Assembly (NCBI RefSeq): GCF_947286155.1
Contig: NZ_CAMYPD010000002.1
Location: forward strand, 49,425-113,424
DNA: 64,000 nt
Direction: 5' to 3'
Source of the DNA: an uncultured Tessaracoccus sp.
GTDB lineage: Bacteria > Actinomycetota > Actinomycetes > Propionibacteriales > Propionibacteriaceae
Shown one piece after another: positions 26,871-36,087 of the stretch (within the stretch, counting starts at the first letter, position 1; each line of letters opens with the position of its first letter). The notes beneath the pieces are model-generated. The model saw only the letters and a list, made by a program, of their open reading frames with translations. It was not told the DNA's origin and did no database searches. The position numbers were made by a program, and so were the translations under genes.

Positions 26871-27774
26871 AGCGCGAGCATGCCCGGCAAGAGCCCTTCC
26901 AGCCGCGGGTGCGCAGCGCCTGCGCCAGCACTCGCGCCACTGCACAAGGCTCACGCAGCACTTGGCGCCACGTGAACCGGAGGGTGACCACGCCCAGCTC
27001 TATGGCATGCCGGTTGTCGCGCACGGCGTCGGCGTCGCCGTCGTGGAATTTGCTCCCGTCGAGCTCGGCGAGCACCCCGACATCCTCAAACCACACATCG
27101 ACGCGGTACCCCTGCGCACTGCGCACCTGCCTACTGGGCAGATCGAACCCGTGCGCGAGCAGCACTCGCTCGTGAAAGAGCCATTCGAGCACGCTTTCGA
27201 CGCCGTCCTCGGCCGCGTCGCACAAGTGCTCGATGAGCGCTCGACGTACCTGCCGCTCTCGCGCCTCAAGCGCTCTGCGCAACAGCGACGGAGTGGTCGC
27301 CCCACGCGCACACGCGCGCGTGACGCCTTCAACGAGCGTGAACTCGTCGGCTTCACCGGCGAGATCCAGCAGCGTCGCTTCCGCCGATGTGCGCCGTAGC
27401 TGCCCCCACGCGTGCCGCTGTCCTCTGCGGTACACCGCCCGCAGCTTGCCATGTGTCAAGGGCGAACGCCTGCGCGGGCTCCACACGGTGATCGTCGACG
27501 GCGGCTCCTGGACGAAACCAAGCACGTGGGCCGCGGCCGCTCCGCCGAGGGCTGCGTCGGGCCCGCCACGCAACAGCGCGGCCCGGGCGAATGGCCACCA
27601 TGTGACTGAGCCGACGATGTGCAGGCCCGGCGCGAGCGTCGTCCAGTCACGCGCGATGCGACGTAGCGCTTTCGGTGTGAGTCCGCAGTTGATCGCTTGG
27701 GCGGTCGAGATGGCGCCACGTTGCGCGGCGAGGAGGTCGAGTAGGGCTTGGGGCATGGGTATGCGTGGCAACAT
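26866..27774 (-). CDS. wHTH (AbiEi-like) plus DUF559 endonuclease-like protein
   Basis: About 302 residues from ATG 27774 (MLPRIPMPQALLDLLAAQRG); an ATG at 27756 is equally possible. Residues 1-60 resemble the winged-helix start of AbiEi-type antitoxins (ISTAQAINCGLTPKALRRIA). The C-terminal 110 residues look like a Vsr/DUF559 PD-(D/E)xK fold: GYRVDVWFEDVGVLAELDG, then KFHDGDADAVRDNRHAIEL and TLRFTWRQVL. Such proteins are common and uncharacterised in actinobacteria; no toxin partner is adjacent. The gene is a single unit lying exactly between two inverted palindromic repeats. Confidence 0.8.
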   Translation of the reverse strand: MLPRIPMPQALLDLLAAQRGAISTAQAINCGLTPKALRRIARDWTTLAPGLHIVGSVTWWPFARAALLRGGPDAALGGAAAAHVLGFVQEPPSTITVWSPRRRSPLTHGKLRAVYRRGQRHAWGQLRRTSAEATLLDLAGEADEFTLVEGVTRACARGATTPSLLRRALEARERQVRRALIEHLCDAAEDGVESVLEWLFHERVLLAHGFDLPSRQVRSAQGYRVDVWFEDVGVLAELDGSKFHDGDADAVRDNRHAIELGVVTLRFTWRQVLREPCAVARVLAQALRTRGWKGSCRACSRC

Positions 27775-27843
27775 GCAGCCATAGTCGGAGCGCAGTGGTG
27801 CATCGCGCCAGGGTCTCGTCGAAACGGACAACACTTCTTCCGA

Positions 27844-27908
27844 CGAGCCGCCCTTAGCTGGCGCTTTCCGGCCCATCATTGGGCGACAAACTGCCACCTA
27901 ACGGCTCG
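27844..27908. repeat. Palindromic repeat, unit B (right of the DUF559 gene)
   Basis: A 65-nt nested hairpin: outer arms CGAGCCG (27844-27850) and CGGCTCG (27902-27908), then ttagctggc/gccacctaa and an inner GGCCC/GGGC stem. It is an inverted relative of unit A; 31 nt correspond with about 3 differences. Confidence 0.8.
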
Positions 27909-27934
27909 CATGGCCAGGCATGGAACCCCAAAAC

Positions 27935-27975
27935 GCCAAGCGCCCCCGCAACCAACTGGCTGCGGAGGCGCTTGC
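27935..27975 (-). terminator. Rho-independent-like terminator of mdh
   Basis: Arms at 27935-27950 and 27961-27975 pair over about 15 bp with one mismatch. On the minus strand the stem is followed by gttttgggg. It lies 12 bp beyond the mdh stop. Confidence 0.75.
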
Positions 27976-27987
27976 GTCGAGAATCTC

Positions 27988-28977
27988 TCAGATGAGGCCC
28001 AGCTCGGTGACAGCCTGGCGCTCGCCTTCCAGCTCGGCGACGGAGGCGTCGATCTTGGCGCGCGAGAACTCGTTGATCTCGAGGCCCTGGACGATCTCTA
28101 CCTTGCCGTCGGTCACCGTGCAGGGGAACGACGAGATGAGGCCCTCGGGCACGCCGTAGGAGCCGTCGGACGGGATCGACATGGACACCCAGTCGCCCTC
28201 AGGCGTGCCCAGGGCCCAGTCGCGCATGTGCTCGACGGTGGCGTTCGCGGCGGAGGCAGCCGACGACAACCCGCGCGCTTCGATGATGGCGGCGCCGCGC
28301 TTGGCGACCGTCGGGATGAAGGTGTTCTCGAGCCAGTCCTGGTCGTTCACAGCGTCGGCTGCGCACTTGCCGCCAACCTTGGCGTTGAACAGGTCCGGGT
28401 ACTGGGTGGCGGAGTGGTTGCCCCAGATGGTCATGTTCGTGATCTCGGTGACGGGCACGTCGAGCTTCGCGGCGAGCTGCGAGATGGCGCGGTTGTGGTC
28501 GAGACGGGTGAGCGCGTTGAAGCGATCGTTCGGGATGTCGGGGGCGTTCGACATGGCGATGAGCGCATTCGTGTTGGCGGGGTTGCCCGTGACGAGCACG
28601 CGAACGTCGTCGGCGGCAACCTTGTTGAGGGCCTTGCCCTGCGCGGTGAAGATGGCGCCGTTGGCGGAAAGCAGATCGGAGCGCTCCATGCCCTGCTTGC
28701 GGGGCATGGCGCCCACGAGCATGGCCATGTTGACGCCGTCGAAGACCTTCTCAGGATCGTCGCCGATCTCGATGTTGACGAGGTTCGGGAAGGCGCAGTC
28801 GTCGAGCTCCATGACGACGCCTTCGAGCGCCTTCAGCGCGGGAGTGATTTCGAGCAGGCGTAGCTCGATGGGGCGATCACCGAGCAGCGAGCCGCTCGCA
28901 ATACGGAAAAGGAGGCTGTAACAAATCTGTCCGGCTGCGCCGGTCACGGCAATCTTGACGGGAGCTGCAGTGCTCAC
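27988..28977 (-). CDS. mdh: Malate dehydrogenase
   Basis: NAD-dependent malate dehydrogenase of the cytosolic-like actinobacterial type, 329 residues, interconverting malate and oxaloacetate. Visible are the Rossmann loop VTGAAGQICYSL (residues about 11-22), the NAD-binding VTGNPANTNA, the substrate/catalytic RLDHNRA and the IWGNHSATQYPD motif with the catalytic His. It is the last gene in a same-strand series beginning with the purine operon, with a 76-bp gap and so possibly its own promoter, and ends at a good terminator. Confidence 0.96.
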   Translation of the reverse strand: MSTAAPVKIAVTGAAGQICYSLLFRIASGSLLGDRPIELRLLEITPALKALEGVVMELDDCAFPNLVNIEIGDDPEKVFDGVNMAMLVGAMPRKQGMERSDLLSANGAIFTAQGKALNKVAADDVRVLVTGNPANTNALIAMSNAPDIPNDRFNALTRLDHNRAISQLAAKLDVPVTEITNMTIWGNHSATQYPDLFNAKVGGKCAADAVNDQDWLENTFIPTVAKRGAAIIEARGLSSAASAANATVEHMRDWALGTPEGDWVSMSIPSDGSYGVPEGLISSFPCTVTDGKVEIVQGLEINEFSRAKIDASVAELEGERQAVTELGLI

Positions 28978-29053
28978 TTCGATGTCCTCTCAAACGTTGG
29001 GGTCGGCCTACAACGACGACTCTACCGCGCCCCCGATAGGCACCAATCACCCA

Positions 29054-29698
29054 CTAGAGATAGCGGGGCAACCAGTGCACCACTTCGACGGCCAGAACGA
29101 GCGCCAACCAAGCGATCAACGCGATGGTGAACCAACCGCCGCGCACCCAGCCCAGCGCTCGACGGTGCCACTTCCCCGTCGGGAATAGTCGCCCTTCCAG
29201 GACGTTCCACTGCGTCATCGAGTAGAAGACGAACGTGGTGGAGATGGTGACGGTGAGGCACCACGGGCACAGCGCGCCGATCACGAACGTGGACTGGTAC
29301 AGCAGCCAGTAGGCGAACACCAAGCCAAGGAAGTACACGCCGTTGGCGGTGAGCATGAACCATCGCGGGAACTTCACTTTGCACAGTGAGGCGACGGCGA
29401 TCGTCATCACGACGGGTTCCGAGATCATGCCGAGAAACGCGTTCGGGAAGCCGAACACTGACGCCTGCCACGACTTCCCGACCGTAGCGCAGTCGAGCAC
29501 AGCGTTGATGGAGCAGTTGAGCTGCGCGTCGGGATTTGCAGCCAACACGATGGCGTCGTACGAGAGCACCACGCTCGCAATCAGTGAGATGATCGCGAAC
29601 ACGAGCATCTCAGTGAAGAGAACGTAGCGGTCTTTCAGTGTCGGCTCGTCGTCCAGCTCAATGTCGGCTCCGTCGAGTTCCGTCTGCGCTGTGGCCAT
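29054..29698 (-). CDS. VKOR-family thiol oxidoreductase
   Basis: A 214-residue membrane protein of the vitamin K epoxide reductase family, which re-oxidises DsbA-like proteins for disulfide formation in actinobacteria. It has the loop cysteines in LNCSINAVLDCATVGKS and the active CPWC in GALCPWCLT, with four or five membrane helices around them. The start is ATG 29698; another ATG at 29707 is possible. No DsbA gene is adjacent. It sits between the DUF3017 gene and mdh on the same strand. Confidence 0.92.
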   Translation of the reverse strand: MATAQTELDGADIELDDEPTLKDRYVLFTEMLVFAIISLIASVVLSYDAIVLAANPDAQLNCSINAVLDCATVGKSWQASVFGFPNAFLGMISEPVVMTIAVASLCKVKFPRWFMLTANGVYFLGLVFAYWLLYQSTFVIGALCPWCLTVTISTTFVFYSMTQWNVLEGRLFPTGKWHRRALGWVRGGWFTIALIAWLALVLAVEVVHWLPRYL

Positions 29699-29736
29699 AG
29701 CGCACATAGTACCGACGCCGCGCCCCGTCCCCAGCA

Positions 29737-30048
29737 TCATCTGGCTGGCGGAACGACGAACGCGACGACGGCGATCGCCGCGGCCAGCCCAAAGTACGTC
29801 ACGACGTCGAACACTCGTCGCCGCACGACGAGGAGCCCCGCGATGCGTCGCGGCAGCACACTTCGCAACGCACCCGCGACGCCCATGGCCAACGCAATCG
29901 ACATCGACGCCTTCCGCCAGTGCCCCAGGAACCCGAACGCGATGCCCAGCCCGACGATCAGCAGGCACACCCCAAGCGGCCAGAGGTTGTTGGGCGCCTC
30001 GTCCGCCGGCTTGTCCGGTTTGTCGCGCAGGGGGTCGTTATCAGCCAT
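29737..30048 (-). CDS. DUF3017-like small membrane protein
   Basis: A 103-residue protein: acidic hydrophilic head (MADNDPLRDKPDKPADE), then three membrane segments. The start ATG 30048 overlaps the end of folD by 8 nt. A protein of this size and shape follows folD in many actinobacteria, where it is called DUF3017; function unknown. The assignment rests on context and general pattern. Confidence 0.75.
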   Translation of the reverse strand: MADNDPLRDKPDKPADEAPNNLWPLGVCLLIVGLGIAFGFLGHWRKASMSIALAMGVAGALRSVLPRRIAGLLVVRRRVFDVVTYFGLAAAIAVVAFVVPPAR

Positions 30049-30892
30049 GGAGCAGTTCTGCGCGGTCAACGACGTTGCTGAGCAACATTGCGCGCGTCAT
30101 CGGCCCCACGCCGCCGGGGTTGGGCGTGACCCAAGCCGCCTTGCTCCACACGTCGGGCGCGAGATCGCCGGTGGTTTTGCCGTCGACGCGGCTGACGCCG
30201 ACGTCGATGCAGATCGCGCCTTCCTTGATCATGTCCGCGCTCACCATGCCGGGCACGCCTGCGGCTGCGACGACGATGTCCGCGCGTCGCGTGTGGCTTG
30301 CGACGTCGTGTGTTCCGGTGTGGCAGAGCGTGACCGTCGCGTTCTCGCTGCGGCGGGTGAGGATCAGCCCGAGCGGGCGTCCGACGGTGATGCCACGCCC
30401 GACGACGCACACCTCCTTGCCGCGCCAGTCGATGCCGTGATGCCGCACCAGTTCGACGATGCCGCGCGGCGTGCAGGGCAGCGTCGCGGGTTCGCCCAGG
30501 ACCAGGCGCCCGAGATTCACCGGGTGCAGCCCGTCGGCGTCCTTGTCAGGGTCGATGAGCGAGAGCGCCCAGTTCTCGTCGAGGTGCTTCGGGATGGGCA
30601 GTTGCACGATGTATCCCGTGCAGGCCGGGTTGTCGTTCAGCTCCCGGATGGCGTTCTCAAGCTGGGCTGCGGTGGCGTCGGCGGGAAGCTCCACCTGGAT
30701 GGATTCGATGCCCACCTGTTCGCAGTCGCGGTGCTTCATGCGCACGTAGTTGTGGCTGGCCAGGTCGTCCCCAACCAGCACGGTGGCGAGCCCGGGAGTG
30801 CAGCCGCGGGCACGCAGCCCGTCGACCCGCTGCGTGAGGTCGGCCTTGATGGCCTTCGCGGTGGCTTTGCCGTCGAGAATCTGGGCAGTCAT
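30041..30892 (-). CDS. folD: Methylenetetrahydrofolate dehydrogenase / cyclohydrolase
   Basis: FolD interconverts 5,10-methylene-THF and 10-formyl-THF, the cofactor used by PurN and PurH encoded just upstream. The 283-residue protein has SHNYVRMKHRDCEQVGI with the catalytic Lys, YIVQLPIPKHLDE, and CVVGRGITVGRPLG of the NADP site, all in usual order. It starts 10 bp after purH and overlaps the DUF3017 gene. With purU in the window, both production and removal of formyl-THF are represented. Confidence 0.96.
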   Translation of the reverse strand: MTAQILDGKATAKAIKADLTQRVDGLRARGCTPGLATVLVGDDLASHNYVRMKHRDCEQVGIESIQVELPADATAAQLENAIRELNDNPACTGYIVQLPIPKHLDENWALSLIDPDKDADGLHPVNLGRLVLGEPATLPCTPRGIVELVRHHGIDWRGKEVCVVGRGITVGRPLGLILTRRSENATVTLCHTGTHDVASHTRRADIVVAAAGVPGMVSADMIKEGAICIDVGVSRVDGKTTGDLAPDVWSKAAWVTPNPGGVGPMTRAMLLSNVVDRAELLHG

Positions 30893-30902
30893 AGCTCCTC
30901 GC

Positions 30903-32447
30903 TCAGTGGAAGAAGTGGCGGGTTCCGGTGAAGTACATGGTGATGCCCGCTTGGGTGACGGCGTCGATCACCTCTTGGTCGCGCACGGAGCCGCCAGGTT
31001 GCACGATCGCGCGCACGCCTGCGTCGATGAGTACCTGCGGGCCGTCCGCGAACGGGAAGAACGCATCGGATGCGGCGACGGAGCCCGCCGCGCGCTCACC
31101 CGCCCGGTCCACAGCAAGGTGGCAGGAGTCGACCCGGTTGACCTGCCCCATGCCCACACCGACGGAGGCACCGTCGGAAGCGAGCAAGATCGCGTTCGAC
31201 TTCACCGAGCGCACGGCGCGCCATGCGAACTCGAGGTCGCGGAGCGTGGCTTCGTCGACGGCGTCCCCGCAGGCCAGCGTCCAGTTGGCAGGGTTGTCGC
31301 CGTCGGCGTCGATGGCGTCGATGTCTTGACGAAGCAGCCCGCCGCTAATTTCGCGCGACGCCTGCCCGGTGCGCTGGGGAGCCTCGGCCACCAGGATGCG
31401 GATGTTCTTCTTCTTGCTGAGCGCCTCCACGGCCCCCTGCTCATAGCCGGGCGCGACGATCACCTCGGTGAAGATCTCCGCCACCTGTTCTGCCATGGCG
31501 AGCGAGACGGGGCGGTTGCAGGCGATGACGCCGCCGAATGCGGAGACGGAATCGCAGGCGTGGGCCTTGCGGTGGGCCTCGGCGACGTCAGCTCCGACGG
31601 CAATGCCGCACGGGTTTGCGTGCTTGATGATGGCGACGCAGGGGCTGGCGTGGTCGTATGCCGCGCGGTAGGCGGCGTCGGCGTCGACGTAGTTGTTGTA
31701 GCTCATGGCCTTGCCGTGCAGCTGTTCCGCACCGGCCAAGCCACCGCCGCTCGCGTCACGGTAGAGGGCGGCACGCTGGTGCGCGTTCTCGCCGTAGCGG
31801 AGGTCTGCGGTCTTCTCGTAGGTGGCGCCGTACCAGGCGGGGGCCTCGTCGCCTTCTCCCTGCCCGCCGAGCCAGGTGGCGACGGCGACGTCGTAGTTGG
31901 CGGTGTGCCGGAACGCTTCGACGGCGAGCTGCCGGCGCTCTTCGACGGTGTAGCCACCGTTCGCGAGCGCCTCGCGGAGGCCGGCGTACTGCGAGGCGTC
32001 GGTGATGACCGCAACGGACGCGTGGTTCTTGGCGGCGGCGCGCACCATCGTCGGGCCGCCGATGTCGATCTGCTCGATGACCTCGTCGAAGGATGCGCCG
32101 GAGGCCACCGTCTCGACGAAGGGGTACAAGTTGGTGATGACAACGTCGAACGGGCGGACGTCGAGTTCGTCGAGCTGGGAGCGGTGGGAGTCGAGCCGAC
32201 GGTCGGCGAGAATGCCAGCGTGGATCTTCGGGTGGAGGGTTTTCACGCGGCCGTCCAGGCACTCCGGGAACCCGGTGACCGTTTCGACGGGCACCACCGG
32301 CACACCTGCCTCCGCAAGCACTCGCGCAGTGGACCCGGTGGAGACGATCTCCACACCAGCGGCGGCGAGGTCTTGCCCGATATCGACGAGCCCGTCCTTG
32401 TTGTAGACGCTCACGAGAGCGCGCTGCAGGGGTGTACGTCCAGCCAT
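30903..32447 (-). CDS. purH: Bifunctional AICAR transformylase / IMP cyclohydrolase
   Basis: PurH performs the last two steps to IMP. The N-terminal MGS-like domain (about 1-190; ALVSVYNKDGLVDIGQDL, STGSTARVLAEAGV) is the cyclohydrolase, and the remainder the formyltransferase with IKHANPCGIAVG, whose Lys and His are catalytic. The start is ATG 32447, which overlaps the purN stop (TAATG) and has GGAGG 6 nt upstream; a TTG at 32459 would place that site inside the gene. Length 514 is normal. Confidence 0.96.
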   Translation of the reverse strand: MAGRTPLQRALVSVYNKDGLVDIGQDLAAAGVEIVSTGSTARVLAEAGVPVVPVETVTGFPECLDGRVKTLHPKIHAGILADRRLDSHRSQLDELDVRPFDVVITNLYPFVETVASGASFDEVIEQIDIGGPTMVRAAAKNHASVAVITDASQYAGLREALANGGYTVEERRQLAVEAFRHTANYDVAVATWLGGQGEGDEAPAWYGATYEKTADLRYGENAHQRAALYRDASGGGLAGAEQLHGKAMSYNNYVDADAAYRAAYDHASPCVAIIKHANPCGIAVGADVAEAHRKAHACDSVSAFGGVIACNRPVSLAMAEQVAEIFTEVIVAPGYEQGAVEALSKKKNIRILVAEAPQRTGQASREISGGLLRQDIDAIDADGDNPANWTLACGDAVDEATLRDLEFAWRAVRSVKSNAILLASDGASVGVGMGQVNRVDSCHLAVDRAGERAAGSVAASDAFFPFADGPQVLIDAGVRAIVQPGGSVRDQEVIDAVTQAGITMYFTGTRHFFH

Positions 32448-33010
32448 TACTTCCTCCAATTGCGAACGACTTCGACCAACAATCGTCGCTCCACAACCTT
32501 GATGCGCTCGTGGAGCGATTCGACCGAGTCGTCGTCGAGCACGTCGACGGCGCCCTGGGCCAAGATCCTACCGGTGTCCACTCCGGCGTCGACGACGAAC
32601 ACCGTCGCCCCCGTTATCTTCACCCCGGCACGCAGCGCGTCGCGGGCGCCGTGCATGCCCGGGAAGCTCGGCAGCAGCGCCGGGTGGGTGTTGATGGTTC
32701 TCCCCTCAAAGCGGGCGAGAAAATGGGGGCCAAGCAGCTTCATGAAGCCGGCGGATGCAACAAGATCCGGCTCGTATCGTCCGACGATATGTGCCAGCTC
32801 GCGATCCCACGCCTCGCGGTCAGCGCCCTTGGGCAGGGGGTGGGCGACGGCATCGATGCCGTGGCTGCGTGCGCGCTCCAAGACGCCGGCGGTGGGCTGG
32901 TCGGAGATGACAGCGACGATGCGCGCATCCACCTCGCCCGCCTCGATGGCGTCGATGAGCGCCTGCGTGAGCGTGCCCGAGCCTGAGGCCAGCACTACGA
33001 CGTCGATCAT
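32447..33010 (-). CDS. purN: Phosphoribosylglycinamide formyltransferase
   Basis: PurN transfers the formyl group of 10-formyl-THF to GAR. The product is 187 residues, with the start loop VVVLASGSGTLTQALIDA, the catalytic INTHPALLPSFPG region and TGATVFVVDAGVDTG, where the catalytic Asp lies. ATG 33010 is preceded by AAGGAGG and overlaps the stop of the DUF6350 gene (ATGA). It overlaps purH by one base. The operon order purN-purH-folD is typical of actinobacteria. Confidence 0.96.
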   Translation of the reverse strand: MIDVVVLASGSGTLTQALIDAIEAGEVDARIVAVISDQPTAGVLERARSHGIDAVAHPLPKGADREAWDRELAHIVGRYEPDLVASAGFMKLLGPHFLARFEGRTINTHPALLPSFPGMHGARDALRAGVKITGATVFVVDAGVDTGRILAQGAVDVLDDDSVESLHERIKVVERRLLVEVVRNWRK

Positions 33011-34305
33011 GTGTCCTCCTTCACGATGCCGGTGGTCTCTTCGACGAGGGTGAGCCGCGTGCGGGGCCGCGCGTCGTCGTCGCCGCTGCCCGGACGGCGG
33101 ATCAGACCGAGGATGAGCCCCGCGACGAGGCCCGACAGACCGAGCAGCACGGGCGCGAAAATGAGCAATTGGTCGACGCGGGCCCCGATGTGCGCGAGGC
33201 GATCGACGCCGATCCCGCCGCTGGCCAGCGACGCGAGCAGCGTCAGCAGCAGCCCTGCGACGATACCCGCGAGGCCTCCTGCGACCGCGGTCTCGTCGAA
33301 CCGCGCGCGTGGCCGCGCCCACGCGACCACCAGTCCGGCCAGCGCGCCAGCGACGACGCCTACCGCCAGCCACCACAGCATGGCCTTCGGCATGAGGCCT
33401 GGTTCAGGAACGGCTCCGAGCACGGGAAGTGCGGGGAGCAACCCGACATCGGTGATGTGCAGCGAGAGCAGCGAGCCATCGCCGAGTGTGATGCCCGCGC
33501 CCAGAATCCAGGAGCACGCCCACAACATCAGGTTCGGCAAGTAGAGCAGGTGCAGCACCGACAGCGCGATCACGCCGGGCGCATCGATGCCGAGCCCGGA
33601 GGCCACGTCGACGATGCGCGCCCGTCCGACGAACACCGCGATGCCGACGGCGACGAGGCCACCCGTCACCAACACCATCATGGTTGCGCCCATGGCCCTG
33701 GGCACCGCCTGCAGCCACTCGGGCCAGTGCGCTGTGGGATCGTGGTTCAGGCCGTTCGCCGCGCCCCACAGCCCAGCGATGAGCCCAATGACGAGGCCAC
33801 CCAGCAGTGAGCGCGCCCCCACAGAGCCGCCGAGCAGGGCGCCGTCGAGTATTGCGACGGTCACCGCGTAGGTGCCTGCGTGGAGGCCAGCCACCTTCCA
33901 CAGCGTGGATTCGACGTCGACGTGGACCGTTCCGTCGGCATCTTCCTCACCATCGGTAACAGCCGCCCGTCGCGCCGACGCGCTCACTATGGGCAGCGAG
34001 AGGAATATCAGCACGCCGGTGAGGCCCAACGGGACGAGCGAGACCTGCTGGCCGGCGATGTCTACCGGCACCCCGTGGGCGAGCGCGAACACAGATGTGG
34101 CGAGGCGAAGCATCTCCACGAAACCGGCGTCCCCGTCGCCGAGCCAGGCAAGGGTGCTTGCACCGGCGAGGATGATCCACCCGATCAGAGCGACGCCCGC
34201 CGCGCCCACGGCGGTCAGCACGGGCCATGGCCACGAAAAGCCCCGCGCCTGAGGCTCCTCCCGATCATCGACGTCGACTGCTACCGTGCGCGTCACGTCG
34301 GCCAC
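33007..34305 (-). CDS. Polytopic membrane protein, DUF6350-like
   Basis: A 432-residue protein with about ten hydrophobic segments and a charged C-terminus (RRPGSGDDDARPRTR). A membrane protein of this size in front of purN is common in actinobacteria and is named DUF6350; its role is unknown. It is coupled to purN by a 4-nt overlap, so it is probably the first gene of the purN-purH-folD operon. I see no catalytic motif, and the name is given from pattern and context. Confidence 0.75.
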   Translation of the reverse strand: MADVTRTVAVDVDDREEPQARGFSWPWPVLTAVGAAGVALIGWIILAGASTLAWLGDGDAGFVEMLRLATSVFALAHGVPVDIAGQQVSLVPLGLTGVLIFLSLPIVSASARRAAVTDGEEDADGTVHVDVESTLWKVAGLHAGTYAVTVAILDGALLGGSVGARSLLGGLVIGLIAGLWGAANGLNHDPTAHWPEWLQAVPRAMGATMMVLVTGGLVAVGIAVFVGRARIVDVASGLGIDAPGVIALSVLHLLYLPNLMLWACSWILGAGITLGDGSLLSLHITDVGLLPALPVLGAVPEPGLMPKAMLWWLAVGVVAGALAGLVVAWARPRARFDETAVAGGLAGIVAGLLLTLLASLASGGIGVDRLAHIGARVDQLLIFAPVLLGLSGLVAGLILGLIRRPGSGDDDARPRTRLTLVEETTGIVKEDT

Positions 34306-34379
34306 GGGTCACCTCCTGCAGATGTGGTCACTTGCGTCACGCCCGGTAACCTAGGATCTCATGGAGGAATCCAGGAAGG

Positions 34380-36023
34380 ATGGTCGAGCACATGTCTGAC
34401 GACAACGTGCGTCCGCGCCGGGCACTCGCACCCGACGATAGCGCGGACCAGCCCTCCGCTGCCGAAGGACGCGACGAGAACCCCTTCGCACGCCCTAGCG
34501 GCGAGCCCAGCGATCCCCCGGCACGGGCACGGCGCTCCTTACCCTTCGACGATGCCGACACATCGCTCGATGAGCCCATGTCCACACCCTCCCCCGTGCC
34601 GGGGCCGGTGCTGCCGGAGCACGGCGAGGGCTTCGTCGAGGGCCCGAGGCCTCACCCGAGGCGCTCGGCCATGAGCTCCATCACTCCGCCCGAAGCCTCC
34701 GAGTGGGTTCCAGAATCGCCCACTGCCGTCGTCGAGGAACGTGTAGAGCCCAGCGAGAGCATGCCGTGGTACCGGGCTCATCTGCCCGCCATGACCGCCG
34801 CGGGCGTGGCCGTCGCGGTGCTTGCAGTTGCCGCAGGGTTCCTCGGATTCAATCAGACGCAGCCCGCTGACCCAGCCCCATCGAACAGCCCCTCGCCGAC
34901 GATTAGCGCCTCGCCTCAGCTGCCGCGCGTGATGCAGGACGACCTCGTGAGCGTCGCGGATGCGAAGAAGGTGTCAGCCAACGCCGACTGGGCCATCACC
35001 GGCACGACGGATTCCATCGAGACACATACGGCGCGGCCAGCATGCCTCAGCACGGAAGCTTCCGACGCGGAGCGCCTCGACTCACTCCAGCGCACGCTGG
35101 GCACCACGCAAGACAACCAACTCGCTTTGCTGCACCAGCTCGACGCGTTCCCTACGGAAGCCAACGCGGAACAGGTATTCAACGAACGCGCCGCAGCGCT
35201 GGCGAGATGCGACGAGGTGCCCACCCTGGTGCTTTCTTCGTCGAAGGTCACCGGGATCAGCGACGAAGCAATGCAGATCTCGGTGGTCGAAGAGTCGGAG
35301 CCGCGCAAGCACCACGACCTGCTGCTGACGAGGAGCGGCAACCTGGTGAGCATCCTCGACGTGGTCTCCACCGACGGCAGCGTTACACCCCAGCACTTGG
35401 CGGACGCGGTGCAGCGATCGGCCACCCAGCTGTGTGGCAAGGCCGGTACCTGCGACGCGGCCAAGGCCACCGTCGAGCCTGCCAGCGTGCCTCCCGTGGA
35501 GCCGCGCGGATGGCTCATTCCCTCCGATCTGCCCCGCATCAAGGCGGGCGCTGGACTATGGACTACGCAGCCACCCACCGAGCTCACGAGCAAGGGCACC
35601 GGCTGCGAGAACATGACGCTAGCTTCTGAGTCCGGGCCGACGAAACGCCAGCAGGCCACCTACCTCATCACGCAGGATGACAGCACGCCTGAGCAGTTCG
35701 GCCTCGACGAGTTCGTGTTCACCTTCCAGGACGAGAACGGGGCAGCCAACTTCGCCACCAAGCTCGGCGAGGGTATCGACCAGTGTAAGTCTCGTGTCAT
35801 GGGCACGAAGACGACGTCGCTCAAGGCGCCGTCGGGCGCGAAGGCGCTGCTGATTGAGCGTGAGAGCGAGAAGGGTGCTGTGTTCTACCAGGTCGCCATC
35901 TCGCAGAGGAAGAATAAGGTGGTGTACCTCATGGCCACGGTTACCAAGGATTTCCGGTTCTCCGAAGAGAACTTCGCCAAGGTCATCGAGCGCGCCGGCG
36001 TGCGCGTCGGTCAAGGCGACTGA
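34380..36023 (+). CDS. Single-pass membrane protein with large extracellular domain
   Basis: A protein of 547 residues (543 if the ATG at 34392 is used). Residues 1-135 are acidic and proline-rich with no fold evident; one membrane helix (about 139-160, TAAGVAVAVLAVAAGFLGF) follows; the remaining 380 residues lie outside and contain two similar halves with paired Cys (RPACLSTE, CGKAGTCDAA, GTGCENMTL). The layout recalls sensor-like PknH-type extracellular domains of actinobacteria, but no kinase is present. Unknown function; divergent from the DUF6350-pur operon. Confidence 0.7.
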   Translation: MVEHMSDDNVRPRRALAPDDSADQPSAAEGRDENPFARPSGEPSDPPARARRSLPFDDADTSLDEPMSTPSPVPGPVLPEHGEGFVEGPRPHPRRSAMSSITPPEASEWVPESPTAVVEERVEPSESMPWYRAHLPAMTAAGVAVAVLAVAAGFLGFNQTQPADPAPSNSPSPTISASPQLPRVMQDDLVSVADAKKVSANADWAITGTTDSIETHTARPACLSTEASDAERLDSLQRTLGTTQDNQLALLHQLDAFPTEANAEQVFNERAAALARCDEVPTLVLSSSKVTGISDEAMQISVVEESEPRKHHDLLLTRSGNLVSILDVVSTDGSVTPQHLADAVQRSATQLCGKAGTCDAAKATVEPASVPPVEPRGWLIPSDLPRIKAGAGLWTTQPPTELTSKGTGCENMTLASESGPTKRQQATYLITQDDSTPEQFGLDEFVFTFQDENGAANFATKLGEGIDQCKSRVMGTKTTSLKAPSGAKALLIERESEKGAVFYQVAISQRKNKVVYLMATVTKDFRFSEENFAKVIERAGVRVGQGD

Positions 36024-36033
36024 TGAACGACGA

Positions 36034-36064
36034 AGCGGCGGCCCCTCAAGTGGGGGCCGCCGCT
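36034..36064. terminator. Bidirectional terminator between the membrane protein and sucD
   Basis: Perfect 12-bp arms (36034-36045 agcggcggcccc and 36053-36064) with a 7-nt loop, followed by cgcgtttgtt. It lies between convergent genes, 10 bp past one stop and 24 bp from the other. Confidence 0.85.
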
Positions 36065-36087
36065 CGCGTTTGTTAGGGGTTCGAAGC

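Noticed and set aside
25101..26954. 617-codon minus-strand frame rich in His/Gln/Arg
   Set aside because: Antisense of the acetate symporter; composition is the usual mirror of a membrane protein gene.
30750..33053. 767-codon plus-strand frame
   Set aside because: Opposite folD, purH and purN, which are unmistakable.
36068..36080. ggttcgaa as a T-loop of a tRNA
   Set aside because: No D-stem, anticodon stem or acceptor stem fits around it; it is the spacer after the terminator.
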